The notes under the pieces were generated by a model. The model saw only the letters and a program-made list of their open reading frames with translations. It was not told the origin of the DNA and made no database searches. Made by a program: the position numbers and the translations under genes. From Piezodorus guildinii (Eukaryota > Arthropoda > Insecta > Hemiptera > Pentatomidae), in the NCBI GenBank assembly GCA_023052935.1, contig CM041292.1, positions 109,417,147 to 109,481,146 on the forward strand: 64,000 bases of DNA, in the 5' to 3' direction. Within the stretch, counting starts at the first letter, position 1, and the number at the start of each line of letters is the position of its first letter. Below are positions 43,890-54,276 of this stretch, one piece after another.

Positions 43890-46000
43890 GTACGAACTTT
43901 AAATTTAATTTTCTCCGATCGTTCTCAGTACGTAGTAGCACAAGATCAACCCCCATCCTTAACCTTGCTCATTGCCTATGGTGTTCCTCAGGGATCGTCT
44001 CTGTTAGGAATTGCAATCCGGAAAACCGGATCCGGATCCAGCATCATCATACCGGATCTGTTAACCGGATCTGATTATAGCAATTTTTGGTCAAAAACAG
44101 TGCAGATAATAAAAAAAAAGTACTTTAAATGCCTTACATTTGGTGTACTTGTGTGATGGAGTCGTTCGACGCCGAATCAGTTCAGTATCATTCGTTCGCC
44201 TTTCGCAAGACCACACTGTGTTTATTGTTTTGTCGGTGCTTTACCTAAATTTAAGTAAACAGATATTATCTTGGATGTACGCGAGCTATAGCACCCTATA
44301 AGTTGGCTGTAGAGGAACTTCTGAAACAACTCTTAACATATTTTTTAGAGATATAGTTTACTCAAGTTTAAGCTACTGAATTATATGAAAAACTGCTTAC
44401 AAATCAATTAAAATCTAGGAAGACTGAGCTACGTTACTGCTACTTACCATACTTCACTTTCTCAGATAGCTCAATTAATTTATTAAGTTACTTAATAAAA
44501 TCTTATATTATTATCCTTGCGTGATTAACTCAGATTGGAATTGTGGTAACAATAATTTTAAATTATTTGAGAATGCTAACAATCACAAACAAGTCTTATA
44601 TTTATGATAGAAAATATCATATTTTGATGAATATGTCAAATAAATGGTATAATTATTTCAATAATGAGTTTGTATTAGAAGTATAAATCTTTGAATTATT
44701 CTACTGACAATATTTTTTTTTCAAATAGTATGTAAGAACTAATAACTTTAGTATATATTATCAAAAATGAATTTTGATTTTGGAAAAAGTGTGGTAGAAA
44801 ACGGTCTTTTCAGCTAATGGTAATCAATAGCCGACTGTTTTAGTAGCCATTAAAATTTTTTTTGTTACCTAAACTACTAAACTTTAATTTTTTGCTTCAT
44901 ATCTAATCCTAACATAACTTTTATTTTATAAACTTCCTATTATGACTACAATTATACTCGAATAACTCACTAAAAGTTCATCTTGGACCGAAAAGTGATA
45001 ATCAACCGGATTTTGTCGGGCCATCCGGATCCGGCCAGATTGATGAAATTTGGGACCGGATCCGGCCGAATTGAAAATGACGCCGGATTGCAATTCCTAG
45101 TCTCTTTCCTCCACCCTATTCGCTATCTAAATAAATGACCTCGCTCTACTTATCCGTCACTGTAATACCACCTCCATGCGGACAATTTGGAAATATACCT
45201 TTCCTTCCGACCTATTTCCAAATACAAAAAAACTACAAGAGGACTTAAATTGAATAAGTCACTGGGCTGTTGTCAATAAAGTAAAACTAAATGCTAAAAA
45301 AAACAAAAGCAATTGTAATAGGATCCTATCAGCTCCTGAAAACTGTTCTACATATTCCGACCTTGTTCCTAAATAGTAATCCTATAAAGTTCCACCCGAC
45401 CGTCAGGAATCGGAGTAGAACCTTCGATCAAACATTATCCTTCGAAAATCATATTTCCGAAATCTCGCGTCGTACCGTTTCGACCTTAAAGTGACTGAAT
45501 TCCCTTCGTCACTTACTCCCCTAAACTCCTCATTACCTGTCTAATATTTCCTCACTTCGACTGCTGTTGTACGGTGAAGTATCTGGGGATCTAGGGGTTA
45601 AAATAAAACGCTTAGTCAATGGCATTGTTCGATTCATATTTGGGGTGCCTAGGTGCATCTCCGTTTCCTAATTTTATGGTGCGTTGAAGAGGCTTTATCC
45701 TTCATATCACCGCAAGTATTTCTTTGCACCATTCCTTTAATAATGTATCCAATCCCGCCGTCCATCATACATTTTTGACCTTCTACAACTCAGATCCTCG
45801 TTCCATCCCCGTTACACACGCTCCAGGCCTTCAGAGTTATAGAGTACGGCCCACCGAATCTCCTTCGATCGTGAATCCTATAGAATTCTATTCCTCTTCC
45901 ATCCGTCACTCCAACTCTGTTTGTTTCTTCAAATCCCGCATATTTAATCATTTAATGATTATCCAGTCACAATAGAATTGTAAATAAGCTTTATTTATTT
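43890..46000 (+). pseudogene. CR1-like LINE relic, split by a DNA transposon
   Basis: The left part (43,890-44,004) reads FSDRSQYVVAQDQPPSLTLL, IAYGVPQGS. After the insertion the RT resumes at 45,100 with a stretch corresponding to TLFAI.INDLALLIRHCNT, then VVNKVKLNAKKTKAIVIGSY, HISEISRRTVSTLK and, near 45,850-45,950, VNPIEFYSSSIRHSNSVCFF and FKSRIFNHLM. The GVPQGS box and the SRRT.STLK block tie it to the relic at 1,050-1,950. There are several stops and frameshifts. Confidence 0.75.
44005..45099. mobile_element. hAT-type non-autonomous DNA transposon (1,095 bp)
   Basis: Terminal inverted repeats TAGGAATTGCAATCCGG (44,005) and its complement CCGGATTGCAATTCCTA (ending 45,099) are perfect for 17 bases. 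Subterminal CCGGATCCGG-type repeats cluster at both ends (ACCGGATCCGGATCC; CCGGATCCGGCC). An 8-bp duplication, GTCTCTGT (43,997-44,004) and GTCTCTTT (45,100-45,107), differs at one base. Length, termini and 8-bp duplication fit the hAT superfamily. No transposase frame was found, so it would have been moved in trans. It cuts a LINE reading frame exactly inside its GVPQGS region. Confidence 0.85.
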
Positions 46001-46430
46001 ATTTTTCTTCTCATTTACATATGTATATTTTATATCAGTAATTATAAATTTGTTTATATGTATTTAATTTAACTCTATGGCTGTAAAGCTCGTTTTCTCC
46101 ATTAATATATATATTTATTTTTAAGTTGCAAATGATAATGAAGAGTAACGAATAGGTTAAAAGCTTATTACTGATTATCATACTTAACAATTTAATATTA
46201 TTATATTATTTGATGTAAATTATATGGATCCACAAAATTGAATCTACTTTTTATTTAAATAACCTTTATACTTATTTTAATTTTAAGTCTATTTAATAGT
46301 TGTTAAAGGGATATTAACAGCCAAGGTAAGTGAAAATTCAACACACAATTTTGCACACTGCACCTGATTATTAGTTTAAGATTGAATTAAATTGTGTTTA
46401 ATAAAAAAAAAAAAAAAAAAATACCTTTAC
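46001..46430. other. AT-rich, with a diverged DR1-type terminus
   Basis: A terminus-like stretch at 46,323-46,369 reads GGTAAGTGAAAATTCAACAC and ends in a CACCTGAT edge. An A-run follows at 46,402-46,420. Nothing else was recognised. Confidence 0.4.
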
Positions 46431-46488
46431 TGTTTTTATTACAGCGGTCGGATAAGGAGGTGATAAGGCCGAGATTGTGCTCAGCTAC

Positions 46489-46579
46489 CTAACCATCCCT
46501 AATATAAGTAACCAGTTTATAAAGAACGAGTGCGCCCCAAGAGGATCTCCCTGTCCAAGGGTCTCCCTGGGGCTGAAAT

Positions 46580-46646
<67 letters not shown>

Positions 46647-47061
46647 CTTGTCACAGCTGGATCCAAATCATAGGATTTTACAATGTAATGGATAAGATAA
46701 TAATGTTAAGATAATAATGATAAGATAGTAATGGATAAGATCCGAAGCATAGTAGCAAGAGGGCTAATAATTATGATACAGTTACTCATAAGTAACTGTA
46801 TCATAATAAGATGATAAGTAAGATCAAAATATATAACTGCAACTTAATACATTTTATATTGAGCTGTTATACCTGTTATACACGTGTATACCTGGTTGGA
46901 TAGCTTTAGATGAACTGAGAGTGGAGACGCCCTAATTGCTGACTGGAGATCAGTGAAGAGCCCTTGCACGGCCGTAGTCCCCACATCAAGGACAAGTTAA
47001 TTACCTTCCGCACACCCTTGGCAACCGATGCCCAATAACCATACAATGGTGGCTTGGACAT
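46489..47061 (-). CDS. Possible two-exon microgene
   Basis: On the minus strand an ATG at 47,061 in good context starts a 19-codon exon (MSKPPLYGYWASVAKGVRK) ending at AAG|GTAATT. A 432-nt intron ends TTGTTATTTCAG and a 27-codon second exon (46,572-46,489) reads GDPWTGRSSWGALVLYKLV and reaches TAG in phase 0. The joined product would be 46 residues, which suits a small mitochondrial or membrane-associated protein, but I recognise no family. The first residues loosely resemble maleylacetoacetate isomerase. The intron holds a (TA)n tract just upstream of the acceptor. Both exons are GC-richer than their flanks. Coincidence is possible. Confidence 0.25.
46584..46646. repeat. (TA)n microsatellite
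   Basis: About 60 bases of TA repeat with two interruptions. Confidence 0.97.
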
Positions 47062-47859
47062 GGCTTTACAATAAGCAAACTGTTTTAACACACTAATAAA
47101 ACAAACCTACATTGGACTCTCTAACGTCTTTGATTTGTGACCTATGTTCCAAACACGTGGATAGAGTCAGGCTTTTTTTTAAGGGTGAAGGATTTTTATA
47201 TATTAGTATTTATTCATTTAAGAAAAGCTCTTTGAACTTTAGCGCGGTGGTGCAGGTTTTCCTAAGCTATAGGTAACTATTTTTATTCTTCCTACTTGGA
47301 TGCTTGAGAACCACAATCTCACAAAGTAAGGTCATACCTATACTACAAATACTCATTGAAAGGTGCCTATGAGGTGTGAATTGGCATGAAATAATTACTA
47401 ATATAATTAAATCAAGCAGTTGATTTAGTCACCTCTTAATTTTATGTATTATGTTGCTTTGTGGCCAATCTGGTATTTTTGTTCCATTAAGTGGACTATA
47501 AAACTAATTGTTCTAATTAAACAAAAAAATGTATGAAAAAAAACTTGTTGTTGAAAATTTGTTGTTGAATATTCGAATGTTGAATCAAAACTGATCTTAG
47601 CTCTAAAAAATCTATGAATGAATCTGTTGAGTAGCATTTTATTAGCCATGGTCTTTAGACATTTGAAGCCATAAGTTGAAAAACCTTTAAGGTAGGGTTG
47701 AACTTTATCAATTCAAGAAATAGTATTCCTGATTGAATAGGATTAAATTACTAAAGTAAAATAATTAATGATCATTCATAACAGCATTATCAGACCATCA
47801 AAGTTATTATTATTTTATTTTATTTGAAATGAAATGAATAAATTTTGTTAAGTACTTTG

Positions 47860-48020
47860 TCACAAATAAACTCATCTATTATGACCTCAATGTGCCACAT
47901 GTTACCGATTCGTCCAGAAACAAACACCATTCCTTTCATAAAAAACTCCATTCCCATACTAACCCACTAGTTTCTAGCTATTTTGTTCGATTCCTGATAA
48001 TCCTCCTAGGCGTATAAAAG
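47860..48020 (+). pseudogene. Jockey-clade LINE scrap, C-terminus
   Basis: The plus strand reads FVTNKLIYYDLNVPHVTDSS, then HSFHKKLHSHTNPLVSSY, matching the C-terminal region of the Jockey copies (VTNKLIHKDLNIPYV at 11.4 kb). Both ends are lost. Confidence 0.65.
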
Positions 48021-48208
48021 TAAATTTTGTTTCCAGGTTTTTCAATGGGTAGTTTCTTTAGAAGTGCATCTTGTCATTATTTAATGATCTTCTCAAGTGT
48101 AATAGATGTATTCAATGATCCAGTTGTTTTAAATAAATATAATATTTATAGAATACTGAAACACTTTAACTCAGCATCTGTCTAATATAGACACACACAC
48201 ACACACAA

Positions 48209-48241
<33 letters not shown>

Positions 48242-48669
48242 AAACACGAAACGTATAATGAGATAGCCAAGATTAACGATCTGAGGCGAATTCAAAATCG
48301 GTACAGCTAACGTTTAATATTACATCAAGATGATGGAGATGGAATCATCAATTAGGGGCGAGGAAAATTTTTTTCATTCCTTCTAAATTCTAACCATGAC
48401 AAATTCTTAACCAGAGACATAAACTTTTTGATTTATGCATTCCAATTATGTTGGAAATAAAAATAAACAGTAAATACACAATTATATAGTAGGTACAATT
48501 TTTTTTTTTTAAATTACAATTACAATAAAAGTTTCAGGTATAAACCGAGTAGTTTGAAGAACATCTTATGCTTGGACGTATGGTAATGTGACAAAACAAA
48601 GAACTGTCAATTTAGAATTTGCTATTTTCTTCGTCAATTGATAGATATATGCAAATACAGAAGCAATAA

Positions 48670-48990
48670 TATTTACAAAACGCAAACCCAATCTCTACAA
48701 AACTCAACTATACAACTTAATGGCGTAATAAATTCTTATATAAAATGTATCCCTACTTTAATAAAAATTTAAATTTATCACAGGAAAACAAGCTGATATT
48801 TTACAAAACTGTTACCAGACCTATGATTACATATGCATGCAAAGCCTGGAGTCTTGCAAGCAAAACACATATTAAAAAATTGTATTACATAATAGATGTC
48901 TACGAATGGATTATTAGCTACTAAATATAGACATAAGAGAACTAAAGATATATTGTTAGAAAATTTTGAAATTACAAAACCTTATCTTAT
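48670..48990 (+). pseudogene. Jockey-clade LINE scrap, RT thumb region
   Basis: The plus strand reads KNLNLSQENKLIFYKTVTRP, then ITYACKAWSLASKTHIKKL and a weak DIRELKIY end. This parallels KLSIENKLLIYKTVLKPIW of the 15.2-15.8 kb Jockey. Short and frameshifted. Confidence 0.6.
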
Positions 48991-49720
48991 GATTTCGGTA
49001 TCTGTAATTTTGGTCATTTATTTTCTTTTATTTCTATTTCTTTATTTCATTTTATTTTTTATTTGAATTCTCTTGTTGTTTTTTTCTTTCCTTTCTTAGA
49101 TGGTTTTTCTAAATGTGTACCAACAATAAGAAAAATTTATGTACAAAATACATTTTAGTAAATAAGTAGCCTATTGTAATGGAGTTCCAACCAATGTTGA
49201 ATAACTGTGCAGATGTATTCTATGCAAATAAAGATATGTGTTGTATGTATAAAAAAAACAAACGAATGTAAAACTAGTTCATATTTATTAATTAGGCTCA
49301 TTAAATATTTTTAAGCGGTATATCTGTTGCTGTAATCAAAATGTCGATCCCGAAGATGGAGCTATAATATTGCGTGCTATCCAATACTACGGTGAAGTGA
49401 CTAATGTTCACATTTTTTACAAAAGAAATTGTCTTAAGCGATCATTTGTTATGCGACACCATGAAACACGCAACGGGGATCAATGGGATTAGAATCTGGT
49501 GATAATTTATTATAGAGTCAACAGACAGAAATATATTACTAGGTTCGTGTTTTTTTTTCAAAACAAACCGGAAATTATTTTAATAATTATAGTTTTTTTT
49601 TATTATCGACTTGGAATATGATTCGCAGTTCATCTGGAATATGATTGTAGTAATAGATCATTTAGTTGAATACTGAAGCTTTAATATTTTAATATGATAG
49701 TTCATATTTCTTTTTACAAT

Positions 49721-50181
49721 ACATAAAATTAAAGTGTAAAATCCACAATATTCTATCCCTTCTTAAAGATTCGTTATTCTCTCTCATGAAAATTAATAAA
49801 ACATATAGGATTTTTACATTCTTATTCCTTCAACTACTGGTGTGCTATGATAAAATGGGCTCAAAATATGTGTAGGAACATCGTATTAATATAGTTTATT
49901 TTACAGTATGTTTATTTAAATTATAAATCATATTGTGCAAATGTCATAGTACTATTACTTTATTGATAAATTAAAATTTTAATGAATACAAATTGTTTGT
50001 AAAAAAAAAAAATGATACGTACCTACACATATTTTGAGCCCATTTTATCATAGCATACCAGAAGGTGAAGGAATAAGAATATACAAGTCCTATATGTTTT
50101 TTATTCTTTTTCATGACAGCTAATATAGAATCTTTAAGCAGGAATAAAAAAGTCTCGATTTTACACTTCAATTTTATTTAT
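49721..50181. repeat. Large inverted repeat (170-bp arms)
   Basis: The left arm 49,721-49,888 is the imperfect reverse complement of the right arm 50,012-50,181. A 33-bp perfect core includes GATAAAATGGGCTCAAAATA, and further matched blocks include TTAAAGATTC, CATATAGGA and TTCTTATTCCTTCA. The spacer is about 120 bases. No transposase, TSD or known family is recognised. It could be a fold-back transposon or an inverted duplication. Confidence 0.75.
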
Positions 50182-50470
50182 ATATAAAAAAAAGAATATG
50201 GAATGTCACATTAAAATGTGAAATATTCAGCATTCAACTATATACAAAGAAAAAAAATGGAGACCCTTATGGGGTAGACCCAGCTTCTATAAATTGGGAA
50301 CCCAAAAATTGGGATAAACCTCGCGGCTGAGCGTGATCAAGGCCCAATCACCTCATTGAACGGTCTTTGGCCTAGAAACAGTACGGAATTCTATTTGCAC
50401 TAAGCCCAAGACCCTCCACAGGTTGTAGCGGTACAGGTTTTTTAAAAATATATATATATATATATATATA

Positions 50471-50650
50471 ACTTATGTGTTGTCCGAAAGATAAACTAAA
50501 AAAAAGGAATAAAGGGGCATAAACAACACGCTTGATGGCTATTCAAACACTGTCTTTATTGGTCTTTTAATCCTCTATATATACATTTCTAATGTTTACA
50601 AGAGGTGGTTTGGAATTAAGGCTGATATACTACCTTATCAGTCCTTAACT
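50471..50650 (-). repeat. 3' LTR
   Basis: 180 bp. In element orientation it starts AGTTAAGGACTGATAAGG and ends ACAACACATAAGT. It contains TATATATAGAGG-type and AATAAAGACAGTG (polyadenylation-like) segments. Identical by eye to the 5' LTR. Confidence 0.95.
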
Positions 50651-50660
50651 CCCCCCCACC
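50651..50660 (-). other. Polypurine tract
   Basis: Element strand GGTGGGGGGG immediately before the 3' LTR, the expected primer for plus-strand DNA synthesis. Confidence 0.85.
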
Positions 50661-50917
50661 AGTTTACGAACAATCCTCGTAAACTACATCAACAATACAA
50701 AAAAACAACAAAAAAAACAGCGAAATACAAATTGCATAAGAAGATACAAAAGCAAAAGAAACTAAGTTTACATAATAGAAATAAATACAAAAACCTCCTG
50801 AAACACAACACAAAGGAAAAAATAAAAATAAAATAAAATAAAAATAACCACTGTGAATAAACTGAACAGAAACACTGGTAAAGAACAACACTGGCCAAAT
50901 CTGAGGACACTCCAAGG
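50661..50917 (-). other. 3' untranslated region of the gypsy element
   Basis: T-rich on the element strand. A hydrophobic 83-codon frame exists here but starts at TTG and is a by-product of the T-rich composition. No envelope-like features. Confidence 0.6.
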
Positions 50918-52372
50918 CTAAGATGCGTCCACGGGCGGTAGTTTTAATTGTTCCAAATGAACCGTACGCCGCTTCCGGGGCTCGCGCAAGCTCTCAATGG
51001 TTACCAAGTTATGCTCACGAATGACGACAACACGGAATGGGCCTTCATAACGCCGGAGTTCTTTCCCCCTATTAGTCCCCACACGCCGGTATACCACTGT
51101 CCCAATTCGGACGGGCCCCAGCAGATCCCGGACACCGAGATTATGACGCGCCACTCTGCGACACTTTTCCCGCTCAATCCGACCACGGACTGTGACCCAT
51201 AACCTCTTAAGCGCAAGGCAATTGCTCACGACGGCACCATCACTAGCCCCCGCACCGCGGGAATCCCGCCGGCGGCCCTGCAAACCAAAAAGGACTTCGA
51301 AAGGGGTAAATTCCGTCACAGAGTGAACGGAGTGGTTATAGGCCACGACCGCTCGTTCCATAGCCACGTCCGGCTCCAATCCCTTTTCTAATTGAAATAC
51401 CCGCAGGTGATCACTCAGGGTACTGTGGAGGCGCTCGATACCACCGCGACTTTTCGGATGACCCGGGGTGTTAAGGTGCCACGTGACACCCAAAAGCTTC
51501 ATTTCCTCCCGGACACGAGCGTTATCGAATTCGCGGCCACTGTCCGATGAGATCCGGTCGGGGACGCCATAAAACTGGAACCAGATCCAAAGGGCCCGTA
51601 AAACCGCCTCCGCTGTACGCTCCTGAACGGGATACGCCAACGCCACCTTGCTAAACAGATCCAAAATCGTCACCCATTTATAACCCTTCCAGGTAAAAGA
51701 ATCGATTTGGAGATCGACGAGGGGCGCATCGGCAGTCGGGGTTTCCTCCTGTACCGCGCGGGGCGGATGGCGATCATATTTAGTGCGAAGACACACGTCA
51801 CATTTCCCGATGGTTTCCTGGATAGTGCGCTTCATCCCCCGCCAATAATAACGTCGCCGCAATGCACGGAACGTTTCGGTCAGACCCCGGTGATTCGTTT
51901 TGCCCTGATGATATGCGAGCGTCACCTCCCGCTGCCGTTCCGCGTCACGGATAGTCTCAACCAACAGGGAACAACGGACAAACGACCGGTCAACTCCGAT
52001 TCGCTCCGCCCGCCACAACCGTTGGATACGCTCCCATACCACGGCGTTGCCGACATACAAGTGGTGGGTCCTACCAGGTTTTGACGCGTCCGCCAACGCC
52101 CGACAGATCTGGTCCTCCCCAACGGTGGGCTGCGACCAGACAGTGACCACCGAACAACCCTCAAAACGCTGGAAATCGAGCTTAAGGAGTCCAGACGTCC
52201 TTGTCTTCCATATAATTTGGTGACGCTTGTCGTTCACAATCTCATCAAGCTCTTCCATATCCACAGGGCGTCCCTCAGAAGAGTGTTCGTCTCCCGATGT
52301 CAGGGCCCCACCCGAACCATCCGACGCGGTAGGCTGGAGATCCTCCCAGGAGTCCACTCCCTCAGAAATTGG
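50918..52372 (-). pseudogene. Gypsy integrase region of pol (out of frame with RT)
   Basis: Open frame to TAG 50,918-50,920. From about 52,372 it has a linker (EELDEIVNDKRHQIIWKTRT), then the zinc-binding HHCC module (YHQGKTNHRGLTETFRALRR followed by CDVC), and the catalytic core with all three acidic residues: D in LQIDSFTW, D in SSDSGREFDN and E in GGIERLHSTL. A GPF-type C-terminal motif (RRYEGPFRVVVI) follows. It lies one frame off the RT-RNase H part, with about 330 bases where both frames are open. It integrates the element DNA. Whether the frame change is a mutation, an assembly error or recoding is unresolved. Confidence 0.9.
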
Positions 52373-54276
52373 CGCACATCCCGAGAAGACTCGCCACGCT
52401 CCTCCACCGCATTCACCATCACCGCCCGCGAAAGCCAATCCGCGACAACATTGTCCTTGCCGGGTTTGTAAACAATGTCCATGTTGTACTGCCCAAGGAG
52501 CTCTTTCCAGCGCGTAACCCTTGCGGACGACTCTTTGAGCTTCCCCACCCATTGTAGAGGACGATGGTCGGTATGGACCCGGAACCGCCTCCCGAAGACG
52601 TACGGCCGGAAATGATCGACGGCCCAAACAATTCCCAGGAGTTCCCGCTCCAGGGCGCTATAACGGGACTCCGCATCCGTAAGGCGCCTACTGGCGTATG
52701 CAACCGGACGCTCCCCCCGTTCACTGTCCTGAGATAGCACGGCCCCGAGAGCGTATTCACTGGCATCCGTCGTGATAGTAAACGGCCGGTCGAAGTCAGG
52801 AAACGCCAGCACCGGATCCCGCTGTAAATGGTCAATGCACCTGCGGACCTTGTCCGCGATATCCGGGGTCATCACGATCTTACAACCTTTGCGGAGCAAA
52901 TTATTAAGGGGCACAAGATATTCAGCCATTGCTGGTACAAACCGGCGATAATAATTTAAAGCACCCATCAACCGCCGTATCCCCTTAACCTCGGTTGGGA
53001 TGGCCATACGCTGTAAGGCCGCCACTTTCTGAGCATCTGGCTTCACGCCCCCCGCGGAAATCGTATGGCCCAAAAAGCTAATTTCCCGACGACCCAGGGT
53101 GGACTTCTCAGGAGAAAGGCGGAGACCAAATTCCCGCATGCGATGAAACACAGCCCTGAGATGCCCAACGTGGTCCTGTTCCGTCCTACTAAAGACCAGG
53201 AGATCATCCATATAAACCTGGCACACGGATTCGTCCAGACCCCGAAGGAATTCATCCATCAACCGTTGGAATGTGATGGGGGCATTTTTTAAGCCAAAGG
53301 GCATCCGGGTAAATTCATAATGGCCCCTCTCGAAGGTAAACGCGGTCTTGTGACGGTCCCGGGGATGCATCCCGATCTGATGATATCCCGCCTTTAAATC
53401 CAATGTGCTAAAAATTCTCGCACCACCTAACCTGTCCAAAATATCATCGAATCGCGGTAGGGGGTATTTCTCATCGACGGTATTCTCGTTTAGCTTGCGG
53501 TAATCGATTACGACTCGATATTTTTCCTTCGTGTCTCCGGGTGCACTCTTCTTCTTGACGGCCCACAACGGACTATTATAGGGAGACGTACTGTCCACGA
53601 TAATGCCCTGTCGACGTAAATCGTCCAGCTCCTCCCGGATATGTCTCCGAAGAGCCTGAGGGTACCGTCTTTCTTTCACGTAAACGACTCTATCCTGCTT
53701 CAGCGGAATTTCGTGCATTGTCTTCCCCGTAGTCCCCAGGACATCGCCTTCTTTAAAGAATATATCCCCGAATTCCTCGAGGATAGCCGCTTTCCAATCC
53801 TCGACCTGATTCAGAGCCCCGATTCGCGTTGAACCGTCCCCAACCAAGCGAATACACGCATATCGTCTCCCTCCGATTCTGATGTCCCATTGGCCATCCT
53901 TATTCCTGATCCGCGCTCCGATCATCCCAAATAGATCATTCCCTATGATCACGCTATACTCCCTTGGCATTCTACTTACGATGTGAACGGATAAATTGCC
54001 ACCCTTCTCTCCCCAAGTACTTAAACTCATCTCGGATTCTCCCTCTACGCTGCAGGGCCCCCCTAGGGTAATTAGATGACATTTGCATACCTGCACCTGG
54101 AGTGCCCTCTCTCGGCCGTTCCATCTCTCTAGCGCCTCTCTGCATGCGATGGTGCTCGAGCTCCCGGTGTCCACCAGGCATGCGACTCCCTCTACGCTGA
54201 TGATAGGCAGACCGCCGCTCTCTCCTCTCGCATGGTAGCTCACCAACGTGCGGTTGCCACTCTGCTGATACCCACC
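52300..54276 (-). CDS. Gypsy pol: protease, reverse transcriptase, RNase H
   Basis: The frame opens directly after the gag UGA, in the same frame as gag, and runs to TGA 52,300. Order: aspartic protease (ACLVDTGSSSTIA), RT (KYRVVIDYRKLNENTVDEKY, TLDLKAGYHQIGM, FTRMPFGLKNAPITF, VYMDDLLVF, with the YMDD catalytic box) and RNase H (TTDASEYALGAVLSQ, SALERELLGIVW, VHTDHRPLQW). It ends in a short tail after NVVADWLSR. No ATG lies near the start, which fits synthesis as a Gag-Pol fusion. All catalytic residues that I can check are kept. Confidence 0.93.
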   Translation of the reverse strand, partial: GGYQQSGNRTLVSYHARGESGGLPIISVEGVACLVDTGSSSTIACREALERWNGRERALQVQVCKCHLITLGGPCSVEGESEMSLSTWGEKGGNLSVHIVSRMPREYSVIIGNDLFGMIGARIRNKDGQWDIRIGGRRYACIRLVGDGSTRIGALNQVEDWKAAILEEFGDIFFKEGDVLGTTGKTMHEIPLKQDRVVYVKERRYPQALRRHIREELDDLRRQGIIVDSTSPYNSPLWAVKKKSAPGDTKEKYRVVIDYRKLNENTVDEKYPLPRFDDILDRLGGARIFSTLDLKAGYHQIGMHPRDRHKTAFTFERGHYEFTRMPFGLKNAPITFQRLMDEFLRGLDESVCQVYMDDLLVFSRTEQDHVGHLRAVFHRMREFGLRLSPEKSTLGRREISFLGHTISAGGVKPDAQKVAALQRMAIPTEVKGIRRLMGALNYYRRFVPAMAEYLVPLNNLLRKGCKIVMTPDIADKVRRCIDHLQRDPVLAFPDFDRPFTITTDASEYALGAVLSQDSERGERPVAYASRRLTDAESRYSALERELLGIVWAVDHFRPYVFGRRFRVHTDHRPLQWVGKLKESSARVTRWKELLGQYNMDIVYKPGKDNVVADWLSRAVMVNAVEERGESSRDVRQFLREWTPGRISSLPRRMVRVGP

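Noticed and set aside
49971..50171. 66-codon minus-strand frame
   Set aside because: It lies entirely inside one arm of the inverted repeat and is not open in the other arm.
50664..50915. Hydrophobic 83-codon frame after gypsy pol, envelope-like at first sight
   Set aside because: It starts at TTG, is T-rich throughout, lacks a signal peptide, cleavage site or cysteine pattern, and lies in the short 3' UTR.
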